A stretch of DNA of 64,000 nucleotides from Anagrus nilaparvatae (GCA_022575985.1 JAKSXM010000231.1:27132501-27196500); one strand, 5' to 3'; shown: positions 46,961-57,528, numbered from the stretch's first letter. Program-made: numbers and translations. Notes: generated by a model not told the origin, from the letters alone.

Positions 46961-49900
46961 TTAAAGTTCTCCATTTAAATCAACGTCAATAACTGTTGTC
47001 TTTAACAAAACGTTCAATATTGAATAGCACCATCTTAAAGCCTGAAAATAAATTAAAATTAAAATAGCAGAAGCAAGTTTGGCAGATAAAACAATATAAA
47101 ACATAGAAAATAAGTAAATTTAAATTTTTATATAAAGCTGATTTAGAAGTTTAAGTAGGTATTTAATTTGTAACAATATACTAATTTTTAACAACAGACT
47201 TTATAAAACTAAATGAGACACCCAATTTACTTTTGCCAATCTTTCTGTCTATCATAATCTTACTCACTTATTCTTACTCAACCCTTCTCATACTCGTACC
47301 CTACACTGTAAAAAGTAACTCCCTTAGATTAAAAAAAAAATAGAATATTTTCGAATAATTACGATTTTTTTGTTAATCTGAGAGTTACTTTTTACAGAGT
47401 AAGGAGCATAAAATGAATGTCTGTAAGTCTCCTAATAACAATTATTTTAAGTGTCTAAAAGGAAATTAATTTAATTTAATTTAATTTTTAACTTGCCACC
47501 TTCTCTATGCCAATACCCCTTTCTTTATGAAAATGCTCTGTGTTAATAAAAATTGAAATACTCACAAAGATAAAAGAATTCAAATCTACATTGATAATGA
47601 TACCAGAAAACATTTTAATTGATTTTGAAGAAATCGTCATCATTATTAAAACCACTTTTTTAGCTTGTTTGCTTAATCTGTACCACTCGTAGCCATAACT
47701 TTTTTGAATAATTATTGTACTCTAGATAAAATAAAATAAAAAAGATATTTTATATTTTTGCTTAAGTAAAAATGATAAATTAAAAAAAAACTTACATTTT
47801 GTAAAATCATATCTCCATGCCAACAATAAAGAAAGTACTGAGATGTCATAGCGATGCCAAAAAATATAATTCTAAATGGAATTTCCTCTTTGAATGAATA
47901 TTGAGATATTAAATAAACTGTAGTTATTAATATGGTAATGCTTGAATAATGCTGTACGACAATTAATTTTCTGAATGTTTTTTCCACTAATCTTATAAAT
48001 CTTTTAAAATAAAAATTAATTAAAAAGTTTATTTATAATATTATTATTTAGGGTAGATTTACCATGAGATGTGAATGACCAATGCCCTGTATTTTTTATC
48101 AAAATCGAGTGATCATTTGCTAGATTTAATCCATTCATTTACTGGTGAATCTACCCTACTACTATTATATTTAAGAGTCACCGGATTTAAAAATTTTAAG
48201 CTAGTGGGTACCAACATGAGTTATTCGTAAAACTGATAAAGCACAGTGATACGTGAATTTTTTCGCCCACTCCTAGCAAAAGAAAATAAGGTAAAAGTAA
48301 TAGAATTTTTGAGATCTCGGATCTTCAAGGAAATCATACTTGAATTTTTTATTTAGACAAATTTTAAATTACTATTAAAAATACACCAGTCAAATCGTGG
48401 TTTTAGTTGTAGAATTACTAACAACCACCAGATTTGGTCTACTATAGGTTTTTTGGGTCGCTGATTACGAAATTCGGGGTTATTTATTTAAGAAATTCGT
48501 GTTTCACTCTTAAATCAGCAAAAAGTACCCCAAAAAGGGGATATACATTTGATGTATTCGCAGGTTGAGTATTCAGATTTGGCATTATACAAGGTCTTTG
48601 GCTGGAAGTGGGCGTTATTTGTCAGTCATAAACAAAGGGACGGAGAAACTATACGTGTAACGCATATAGGTTCCATTCGGGACTGAAAAAAAACGCACAT
48701 ATCCATCCAAAGGCCATGTATATACACTGTAAAAAATCTCGTATGGGTATTTACTATCTAATTTTACTATTCAGTGATAGTAAACTAAAACCAGATAGTA
48801 AATAATCGGAGAAGTTTTTTTACAGTGTAGGGTTTTTAGGTTGCTTATCAAGAATTTTGGGGTCCTAGCTACACCGTAAAAAGTAACTTCCTTAGAAGTA
48901 CAATATTTTCGAAAAAATTTACTAAATTTAGTCTATTAACCACAAATTCGAATACCCTTGATTTTTTTTGTGACTTTACGAAAAAAGTTTTAAATTCACA
49001 ATTAAATCATATAAATTTACAATTATATTTTGTAAATTTTTGAAAAAAATTGTAAATTATCAATTTTTCTTGTAAGTTTACAAAAAAAAATCGGGAATTC
49101 TCGAATTTTCGGTTCACATTGTATGTAAAATGACACTTCCTCCTTAACTTAGCAAAAACTACCCCTAATGGGTATTATTGCAATTTTTGGGCTTTCAGTG
49201 TCCGGATTAGGTCCACATGAGCTTTTCGGATCCATGATCACGAATTTCAGGGTATTATCTACTGAAAATTGGCGCTTCACTCTTAAATTTGCAAAAACGC
49301 GAAATATATGAAAAATATTTAATATTTACAGTGTACCCTTTTTAGAGGTACACTGTAAAAAATAATTTTCTCATATTAACAAAAAAATTAGAGCCTTTTC
49401 GAAAAATTAGTAAATTTATGAAAAAATTTGTAAATATTTGAAAAAAATCGTAAATTTTTTACTTAATTTAGTATATTAACAAAAAATTCGAGTATTCTCG
49501 ATTTTTTTTTGTGAATTCGCAAGAAAAATTGATAATTTAAAATTTTTTTTCGAAAATTTACAAAAAATAGTTGTAAATTTCCGAAAAATAGTTGTGAATT
49601 TACAACTTTTTTCGTAAAATCACAAAAAAAAAATCGAGAATTCTCGAATTTTTCGATAATATACTAAATTTAGTAAATTTACGATTTTTATCGAATATTT
49701 ACAAAATTTTTTGAAAATTCACTAATTTTTCGAAAAAATTCCATTTTTTTTGTAAATTTAAGAAAGTTACTTTTTACAATGTAGTTTTTGCTAATTTAAG
49801 GTTGAAGCGCCAATTTTTTACTAAACACTAGCTAACGAATAGCAAATGATTCGCACAAAAATTTTTGTTATAGCAAAATTTCGTTGGTGGTGAACAGTAA

Positions 49901-51257
49901 CTATGTGACCCCCCCCCCTCGTGATTTGACTGGAGTAAAAAAACTCCCGTAAATTTATTTAAAAAAATAGTTAATTTGTAATCTTTTAATAAAAATCGAC
50001 AATCTCAATTTTTTTTGTAAATTCACAACTTTTTGTCGTAAATTTACAAGATGTTTCTTGGATATTCAAAAAAGATTTGAGAATCATATATTAAAAAAAA
50101 TTTAGTAAATTTACAATTATTACCGAAAATTTAGCAATTTTTCGCAAATAAACAATGAAGAAACATATTTATAATGAGAGGTACCCCAACAACATTTGAA
50201 ATCGAGGGGGTAGAGTCAAATGGTCAAATTTAAGGTCAAGAGGAAAATAAAAAAAATTCAGATTTATAAATTTATACTTACGAAATTATATCAACATGAT
50301 GTTTAACACAATCAACCGCAATTTCATTTTGTTTTCGAAGGTTACGTTTAGAATTATATTTCTTCTTACCAACAAAATTACTTAAATTTTCAAATCTGTG
50401 GCCCAATAACTGGTATTGTAAGTGAATATTGTGAATCAATGCAAATATTAAACAATCGATTAAAGCATGATGATATGTAAAGAACCATGATCCTATTGCT
50501 TGTTGAAAATAATGTAACCAAAAACAGTATTTATTTTTTATGTCACATAATCTCCAAGAAGGAATAATTAATTCTCCTTTACCATAATTCAGTGTTATTG
50601 GAATAAGAATGTAACCGTAAATACTAACACTCATTGGTATAATATAAATAATAACTATTTTTTTATAATATTTTTTCCACTTTTTAGAGATTTCATTTTC
50701 TTTATCATCGCGCATTTTTAACCAATTTTCATTGCAGCAGAAATCAATTAATCTCAGTATATTATTTCTGTTTGCTATTATAATAATTGATTTAAAAGTA
50801 CCAAGCAATTCAGTCGACATCAGGTAAATATTTGTCAGTATTATTGAGACTGTATTTTCTTTTGCTTTTAATAATATCAATTGCGATATTATAAAAGTTG
50901 TTGTGAAAAAAAATATTAAAGTCGTATAAAAATAATAAAAAAAATTATTTTTCAAACTTGTAAAATTTGGTTTCAATAGACCAAGATATTCGACAAATTT
51001 TAAAGTTATTGGAAATGCTTGATATTTTAAATTATCTTTATCGTTTGCTGCTGTACTAATATCTCTGACTTTGTTACTGTGACAATTGAGTATTTTTAAT
51101 TTTGGTATTTTCACTCTTGAAAAAAAAAAATTTAGCCTTACTTATTTTCGTTTATATAAAAATAGTTTTGATTTCAAAAAAATTTAACTTACTTCTTTTT
51201 TAATCTTAAATTTTTCAGATAATTCCAATATTCTGAAATTGTTTTCTTTGCCTCCAT
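46961..51257 (-). CDS. insect odorant receptor (7tm_6), complete, 5 exons, 446 aa
   Basis: Exons on the minus strand: 51257-51193, 51115-50282, 48000-47796, 47721-47566, 47041-46961 (stop TAA). Splice sites are GT/AG and the phases (2, 2, 0, 0) join without a break. Of two overlapping ATGs at the start, only 51257 reads through in phase; it gives MEAKKTISEYWNYL. Insect odorant receptors are membrane ion-channel subunits that pair with Orco in sensory neurons. About seven hydrophobic segments are visible: 80-105, 112-136, 175-197, 222-252, 311-333, 341-361 and 405-435. Family hallmarks are HALIDCLIFALIHNIHLQYQ before ENL, CVKHHVDIIS, IRLVEKTFRKLIVVQ, YCWHGDMI, YGYEWYRLS and the C-terminal FIFALRWCYSILNVLL. 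The length is usual for the family. No disabling mutation is seen, so it is probably functional. The orthologue and ligand cannot be named. Confidence 0.9.
47304..47399. mobile_element. 96-bp internally deleted CACTGTAAAAAGTAAC MITE
   Basis: TA-flanked, starts CACTGTAAAAAGTAACTCCC and ends GAGAGTTACTTTTTACAGAG, with only 50 bp between the arms. It appears to be a deletion derivative of the 430-bp family and lies in the fourth intron of the odorant receptor gene. Confidence 0.7.
48051..48156. mobile_element. short TA-flanked MITE, GGGTAGATT ends
   Basis: Starts GGGTAGATTTACCATGAG and ends ACTGGTGAATCTACCC, with TA on both sides. It sits about 50 bp upstream of the exon-3 acceptor of the receptor, inside the large intron. 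Confidence 0.6.
48725..48827. mobile_element. 103-bp MITE with CACTGTAAAAAATC ends
   Basis: TA-flanked; starts CACTGTAAAAAATCTC and ends TTTTTTTACAGTG. The interior has TTTACTATCTAATTTTACTA followed by the inverse TAGTAAACTAAAACCAGATA, so it forms its own hairpin. The outer six bases match the larger family but the interior differs. Confidence 0.65.
48872..49128. repeat. truncated CACTGTAAAAAGTAAC MITE
   Basis: Left end TA|CACCGTAAAAAGTAACTTCC, with a body like the 431-bp copies; the right end degrades after TCGAATTTTCGGTTCACATT. It lies in the large intron of the odorant receptor and splits a dispersed repeat (48829-48870 and 49129-49340). Confidence 0.55.
49351..49781. mobile_element. 431-bp near-palindromic MITE in the odorant receptor intron
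   Basis: TA-flanked; starts CACTGTAAAAAATAATTTTC and ends GAAAGTTACTTTTTACAATG. It has the same length as the copy at 14355. The left arm has diverged (AATAATTTTC for AGTAACTTTC). A further degenerate stretch of the same words follows at 49930-50150. Confidence 0.75.
50160..50275. repeat. 24-bp-minisatellite element family, left-end fragment
   Basis: AAACATATTTATAATGAGAG, GTACCCCAACAAC, then GAGGGGGTAGAGTCAAATGG and TCAAATTTAAGG match the left end of the copy at 45536. It sits directly downstream of receptor exon 2, within the intron. Confidence 0.45.
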
Positions 51258-51759
51258 GATGTTTCATAGCTTTACGGTTTAAAACATTCTAAACAGTAGA
51301 CTAAAGTAATAATTATATTTATTTTTGCATTATATTTTATTTTATTGTGCTAGACTAAAATGAGTTTGCGCCTTGGTTTGCTGGCTTATAAAAAACTTCT
51401 AGACAGATGATAACAAGCTATCTTATAAAAAATTAATACCCTTCTCGTTAATTGTTGTTATCCTTTATATAGATCGATGGAATTTTTTAACGAATTATGA
51501 TTCTTAACATGCATTTTTTTTCGTAAAGAAGTTAAATTTTCATGTTTAGAGCTCAGGTTTTTAGTTTAACAGCGAAAACTCATTAATTTAGATTTAAATG
51601 TAGAAATAGATTATCGACTAGAATTTTCAAATTACTTTTTTTTTCGATTTGAACATAGAGTCAATACAATTTTTTTGGACACGGGAGTTCTAGTTTTAAG
51701 AAATTTGTTATTACTTAATTTGTAGGATAAAATATACCTAAATTTGTGAAAATTGTCTG
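51258..51759. other. upstream region of the odorant receptor
   Basis: A/T-rich, about 500 bp between the receptor start and the next repeat. It should contain the minus-strand promoter, but no distinct TATA or initiator could be chosen among many A/T-rich words. Confidence 0.3.
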
Positions 51760-52660
51760 AAATTTTTGGCATATAAGCACGTTATGAGACCCTAGGTAGC
51801 TAAAAAACTAGTTTTTAAACTAAGCTTTTGTGTGTGTGTGTGTGTGTGTGTGTGGTAGGGGGTGGTCAAATTTGTCCGATTTAAGGGAAGGGGATCAAAT
51901 TTGTCCGGTTTAAATATGGAGGTCAAATAAATGAGACTTAGAAGCATTTAAATTTAGGGACTTATAATAATCTGGGTTAAGAGACTTAGAATAATTTCAA
52001 ATTAAGGACTTGGAATAATATCGATTTAGGGACTTACAATAATTCAGGTGTAGGGACATAGAATAATTTTAATTTAGGTACTTAAAATAATTCAGGTTTA
52101 GGGAATCAAAATAGTTTGGTTTTAAAATCTTAACAGCTAGTAAGGTGATAATTAAAAATTAGAAAATTAGAAAATTGTATTGTAATGTTGTGTAAAATTT
52201 GCATTATACCTAGCCCTCAGCTGGAAGTAAACATATTCCATGCATTTAGATTGTGTTCTCACAAATCGGTTATAAGTTTTTCTTTTTAACAATATTTTGT
52301 TCTTTTTGAACGTAGTACATAATTTATTCCTATAAAAGTATTAATAACTGAAAATACAGTTTTTACTCTATATCTCGAATCTTATACTCAATTAAAAAAA
52401 AATTTTTTCTTTATATTTTTGCGTAAGTAAAATAAAAAAATCACTATTATTTTTTCTATTTTTGGAGGTAGTATCTAATTTTCTAAGAAAGTATTAATAT
52501 CTTATAGTATGGTTTTTACTCGGTTTCGCGAATCGGATACTTAATTTTTTTTATTCTCAAAATTTTTTACATACAAAATTTAAAAAAAGCAATTTTTTTT
52601 TTCTTTTGAGTCGTAGTACTTAATTTTTTTCTATGAGAGTACTAATTACTAGGTAAAATA
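51760..52660. repeat. composite repeat, inverted relative to 11126-11640, with an exact 24-bp array
   Basis: 51760-51855 is the inverse of 11505-11620 (CATATAAGCACGTTATGAG, then a (TG)n tract). 51855-52290 belongs to the 24-bp-minisatellite family: GTCCGATTTAAGGG units, then eight successive 24-bp units without length change (51934-52125), ending CATATTCCATGCATTTAG and ACAAATCGGTTATAAG. 52300-52660 is the inverse of the tandem part of 11126-11470 (GTTTTTACTCTATATCTCGA, AAGTATTAATATCTTATAG). The two families thus appear to be parts of one larger unit or nested insertions. Confidence 0.6.
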
Positions 52661-52969
52661 GACCATTAAGAACATGTTGTTATTGTTAATTAGGAACCAT
52701 AGTGCCAATCACTTGGCTGCAATTTTATTATTGAAAAATTATAGAACATACTTAAAACATAAAAAATTCCCCTTTTTAATTTTATAAAAATATTCATTTG
52801 CGTCAATATCTTAAAAAATAAAGAACTTTTAATGATAATTATCATTCCATGCGTATTAATAATTATAATTATTATATAACACTATTTTTTTTAACTATAA
52901 TTAGTAGTAGTTAAATGCGCAATAAAGTAAATTTAACAAATACTCCTAGACATTAAAAAAATTTATAAA

Positions 52970-53280
52970 CGGCTTGTGTAACTACACAATCAACGAGCAT
53001 GGAACATGTTCACTCATAACAGTAAAATCCAAAAACCAAAATTATAATAAATCCCGAAATATAAATTATCCTAAGTTCATAAACTTGAAGTATTCTAAGT
53101 TCGTGTTCTTATTAGGGCCTGATAAGGCCCTGACTCCCTGTTTCAAATTATTCTAAGTCCCTAAATTGAAAATATTCTAAGTCCATTTCCCCCCCCCCCT
53201 AAAATTGCCAATTTTAACTCCCCACCTGCCGAGCCAAACTTTTTCAAATACCCCATCCAATGAACATGTTCCATGTTAAA
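52970..53280. repeat. 24-bp-minisatellite element family, inverted copy
   Basis: Reads in inverse orientation from GTGTAACTACACAATCAACG, AGCATGGAACATGTTC to CTTTTTCAAATACCCCATCC, AATGAACATGTTCCATGTT, the exact counterpart of the ends at 42766-43175. The interior has inverse 24-bp-type units (TATTCTAAGTCC) and a C13 run. Confidence 0.65.
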
Positions 53281-54067
53281 AAGATAGTGAAACCTACGAT
53301 GTTTCATTTAAAATCTCTGAAAAATTGTAGATTACGGTATTTCCGTTTTTTTGTTATCTTAATCATTGTTGCTAAAATTGAGCACTATGTCTCCAAAAAT
53401 TAATTTCTTATGACAACTTTTTTTTCACTAAAATTAACTGAATTCTTGATATTTTGCAGATTTTTGCATTAAACAAAAGTTTTCATGCCATAATAATTCA
53501 TGTTCAGCATTTTGACTCCTACAAAATTTGCCTACCATTACTTTTATAATTTAGAAACCAAGTGTAAGTATCTGAATTTTTGTCGTTAACTATTTTTGAA
53601 CCAAGGATTTATACATAAGTCGAAATGTAGAAAACGAGACTTGAAAAAAATATTCAAGATATCAAAAAATGGTAAAACACTGTAAACTACAATTTTTTAG
53701 AGCTTGGAAATAAGACCTTGTAGGTTTGGTAATCTTTTATTGTTTTAAAGTTACAGATGCTTTACTCCCCCCTCCCACAATCCCGCCCATGATTTTACTA
53801 GATTTCCTTTGAAAATTATCGGTCATTACAGTGCCCCGTAACGCTACTAACACAAATTTTTTATAGAATATTTAAAAATTTTAATCAAATAGTAATCATT
53901 TAGTTTAGTTATAATGTTTTTAAAAATTTTGATAAAAAGCCTTCGTTTAGTCGGCTGTTTATTTTATTTCTTAATATTCAACCCGTTATAAAATTCGCGT
54001 ACTATTTTTTCCCCGCTTGCCCAAACTTATATTTTAAGTCTATATTAAAAAAAAAATTTTTCTTTAC
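53281..54067. other. non-coding DNA, start of the 53.8/57.1 kb duplication
   Basis: 53281-53800 has no recognised content. From about 53800 the sequence is paralleled at 57090: ATAATGTTTTTAAAAATTTT, then CTTCGTTTAGTC and CCGTTATAAAATTCGCGTAC, giving a promoter-like TATA/CpG patch in both copies. Confidence 0.45.
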
Positions 54068-54268
54068 CTAATTCCTACTCTGGATTCTGCTTTGAACTCC
54101 TGCACCACTAACAGCATTTGCGTTTCTTAGTAACGATAAATCCTGGTAAATTAATTTCTGCCACTGTTAACTACACAAACGAAGCACCACTTTACTCTAA
54201 ATTTTAACTAACTCCTGTACAACTAACATTATCTGCATTTTTTGGTAACGGCAAATCCATTTCTGCAA
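54068..54268 (-). pseudogene. exon-like module, copy 1 (minus strand)
   Basis: On the minus strand an acceptor AATTCAATTCAG|TTGCAGAAATGG and a donor ATTAG|GTAAAGAAAA bracket 201 bp. A second copy with acceptor TTGTTTCAG|TTCAAGAAATGG and donor ACTCAG|GTAAAGAAAA lies at 57319-57528. Internal words AAAAATGCAG and AAGAAA(C/T)GCA(A/G)ATGC recur within and between the copies. No frame stays open across the whole module, so it is either non-coding or a decayed coding exon. I do not recognise a product. Confidence 0.3.
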
Positions 54269-54359
54269 CTGAATTGAATTAGCTAATTAAAGTTTTATTT
54301 TTAGATAAACTAATAAATTAACAATTTTTTATTAAAATAAAAATAAAAAAATTACACAA

Positions 54360-54730
54360 TATCACAGCATCCCTTTTGTTTTATTTAACTGACATCTGCA
54401 CCCGTTCAGCGGAGGACGGAACTAATTTTATTCAGGACAGCAACTGAACCCGTCGCGCGCGGTCCCCACTCAAGGGCCCTACTTTAAAACCAAGTATGCG
54501 TGCACATTTTGCCACTGAATCTAATTAGCTAATTAAATTTTTAATTTTAGATAAAGTGTAAAATAAATTAACAATAAAAATCTCAATAAAAAAAACACTC
54601 ACAAAATCAAAACACCACTTTGTTTTATTTAATTAATGTCCGCACTAATTTACATAAAGGCAGCAACTGAACTCCTCGCGCGCGGTCCCCACTCAAGGCC
54701 CTATTTTTAAAACCCAGTATGCTCGTGCAT
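54360..54730. repeat. GC-rich unit, two tandem copies
   Basis: GACAGCAACTGAACCCGTCG, CGCGCGGTCCCCACTCAAGG, GCCCTAC (about 54436-54482) is repeated at about 54661-54707 as GGCAGCAACTGAACTCCTCG, CGCGCGGTCCCC. A third copy is at about 57648-57705. Each is followed by AAAACC(A/C)AGTATGC(G/T)CGTGCA. The C+G content is far above that of the surroundings. Confidence 0.6.
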
Positions 54731-56160
54731 CCTGATAAGTTTTTTCGCGTATTTAATTTAATTATTATAAAATTATTTAATTATACTTTATAAAATCTCA
54801 AAAAAATATTTTCTTTTGATCCCTTTTACAGAGAGTCGAATTTTCGGAGTTTCCTTTGAGCTTCAGATAATTTTTGCAGCGTGTTTATTATAAAATTCTA
54901 AATTACATTTATCATTATTACGAATAAATTACACAAAGTTTAGAATATATTTTATTAAGTTTATTTGTATAAAATTACTATTAATAATTCAAATTTAGTA
55001 TTAATAATTTAAAAAATAAAAAAAATATACAGAGCATATAAAATTTTTAATAAATTGCATACTAAATACACTATAAATATATAAAATATTGGCCCAGTTT
55101 GTTGGTCCCTATCCTCACCTAATACAAAAAACTATATTTTTTGATAACAACTTCAATTTTCTTTTGATAAATTTCATGTACAGTTTCAATTTAAGTAACT
55201 TCAAGGGGCCCTAGCTCAGAAGTCTTGAAATCGAGTTGGAAAAAATTAGGTCATGAAAGAACTTTTTGGTTAAAACTCAAATACTTAACAGGCTGAATAT
55301 TATTAAATATCGAAAAAAAATATGTAATTCTATAATCCTTGACTACGTTTCACCCAAATATTGCCCAAGATTGCCCTAATTTAATATCAAGTATTACATT
55401 AATTTTTTTCATGCAACAACCCTATTATAATTGTACAATAGAAAGAAACAAAAAATTATATTTAAAAATAGGTAATATTTTTTTTTTTTTTTTAATAAAA
55501 AATTCATAGATTTTAATTAAAATACTTGAAAAAAGACAATTAAAATTTTAATTTTATGCATAATTAAAAAAAAAATCTTATTTAATTACGAAGTAAAAAT
55601 TTATGTACAGAAGGATCAAATTTTTTTTTAATGTATAAATAATTACTTCACAGGTCAATTGCTCCAATTGAACTTCTTTTTTTATCTTTTAGACAAAATT
55701 TTAGTTTTTTTTTTCTTCAATAAAAATTATCTACTTCTAAGATTTTTAAGTCTTTTATATTTTATCATGTAGCTATTTCCTATTTCAGAAAAACTTTAAG
55801 AAAAAAAAAAAATAGTCTTAAATTCATTGTTTTTTAATCTCAAACGTACGTACCGTCAATTTTATATAAAAAAAAAATAAAAAAAAAAATAATTATTATT
55901 AAGTCCTAGAACCGAAATTATAATAAGACCTTAAATTTAAAGTATTCTAAGTGTCAAAATCGAAAATATTCTAAGTCCATTCGACTACCTTCCCCTAAGA
56001 ACGTTAATTTTTCACCCCCCCTCCCCCTCAAAACACAGAGATTTTTCAAAAACCTCTACCAATAAATATCTTCTATATTAAAAAAAAGAAGAACCTTGGC
56101 TTGGCCAACGTCCAAGATTAATTGCCGATTTAAAAATCACAATATAAAATCTTACATTTA
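54731..56160. other. A/T-rich DNA with one inverted fragment of the 24-bp family
   Basis: No gene. 55903-56078 contains inverse-orientation units (TATTCTAAGTGTC, TATTCTAAGTCCATTC), a C-rich run and TTTTTCAAAAACCTCTACCA, matching the ends of the 24-bp-minisatellite family. Poly-A/T tracts fill the rest. Confidence 0.4.
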
Positions 56161-56164
56161 AAAT

Positions 56165-56475
56165 CATTAAATTTAAGTGTGATGGCTACTAAATTTATAT
56201 TCAGCACCAAGGCAGCTCAGACTCTGTCAGTGCCATTGCTACTAAATATAAGTTTAGTACCGAGCTACCACTAAATTTAAGCGTATTGGAAACCAAATAT
56301 AATTTAGTGTCAAGCTACTACGAAATACTAGTGTGTTGGTACTGTGCCAGACGCATATTTCAGCATCCTACTGATTGAGTACCAACTACGACTAAATTTA
56401 CGTAATATGACAACTGAAAATTTGTGATAGTCCCAAGCTACTTAAATTAAGTGGTACGGCTACTAAATTTAATAT
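56165..56475. repeat. degenerate minisatellite, GCTACTAAATTTA units
   Basis: The phrase GCTACTAAATTTA(A/T) and variants (GCTACTAAATATAAG, GCTACCACTAAATTTAAG, GCTACTACGAAATACTAG, CTACGACTAAATTTACG) recur about eight times. Spacing is 30-60 bp, interleaved with (A/G)GTACC(A/G)AG-type words. Irregular unit length points to an old array. Confidence 0.55.
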
Positions 56476-57318
56476 TTAATTCTAATATTAAAAAAAAAAT
56501 TGTTAATAAAAATTAATATAAATGAAACATTTGAATAAATATTTTTAAAATTTGTAACAAAAAAGAGTAAAACCAATATTCCCGTTTAAAATTTCTTGGA
56601 TGTTGACTACTTTTAGCCAGGCCCACTTTAAAATTTTATTGTAACCCCACTATTATAAAGTTTTGCACGCAATGAGTTTTTGAAAGTTTTTTTATTTACA
56701 TTATAGTTAACGAAATATTTAATTTAAAAAAAAATATTAAGAAAATTGAAAAAAGAAACAGAAAAAAAATGAATAAAAATGATATTTCCTCTTAAAAGTT
56801 CTATGATGTTGACTTCTCAAATGTAGAGAACTAAGCCTATATTTTTTCCTATATCCCAACTCATTTAAAATTTCGCATTTTTAAAAAAAAAATTATTTTT
56901 TGATTTAAATTTACACTAATGAAATATTTAATTTAAATAAAATATTAAGAAAATTACAAAAATGATACAAACGATAAAAATCAACAAAAACAATATTCCC
57001 GCGTTGGGCCTTTTTCAAATACCCCTCCCTATGTACTAATTTGCCACGTTAATATAAAACCTGAATTTTTTGTTCCTATTATCCTTCTATAGATTCCCCA
57101 TAAAAAATATCGGTAATTACCTGAAATACTTAAAGTATTCATTTAAGTTTATTTATAATGTTTTTAAAAATTTTGATAAACAGTCATCGTCTAGTGGGTT
57201 ATTTATTTTATTTTTTTAATATTTAAGCCGCTATAAAAATCGCGTATTATTGTTTTCCCTGCTCGCCCAGACTTATATTTTAACTCTATATTTAGAAATA
57301 GTTTTCTTTTTTCTTTAC
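56476..57318. other. A/T-rich DNA and second promoter-like copy
   Basis: 56995-57050 holds an inverse left-end fragment of the 24-bp family (GGGCCTTTTTCAAATACCCC). From about 57090 the sequence parallels 53800-54067, including CCGCTATAAAAATCGCGTAT, the counterpart of CCGTTATAAAATTCGCGTAC. Confidence 0.4.
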
Positions 57319-57528
57319 CTGAGTCCTACTCTAGATTCTGCTTTGAACGCCTGTCCTGTAAAAGCATCTGCATTTCTTAGTAACGATAAATCCTGGTAAA
57401 TTGATTTCACTGTTAACTGCGTACACAACTGCCACTGTTAACCATACACAATCGAAGCACCACTTTACTCAGAATTTTCAACGCCTGCACTAGTAACAGC
57501 AACTGCATTTTTCGGTCCATTTCTTGAA
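57319..57528 (-). pseudogene. exon-like module, copy 2 (minus strand)
   Basis: 210 bp between an acceptor (TTGTTTCAG) and a donor (ACTCAG|GTAAAG) on the minus strand, matching the module at 54068-54268 in order, length and splice sites. The last part is open in a frame reading YQDLSLLRNADAFTGQAF..., with the same LSLLRNA start in copy 1, but neither copy is open throughout. Function unknown. Confidence 0.3.

Noticed and set aside
51934..52125. CRISPR-like array
   Set aside because: Units are contiguous with no unique spacers, are diverged, and sit in an insect-type genome; it is a minisatellite.
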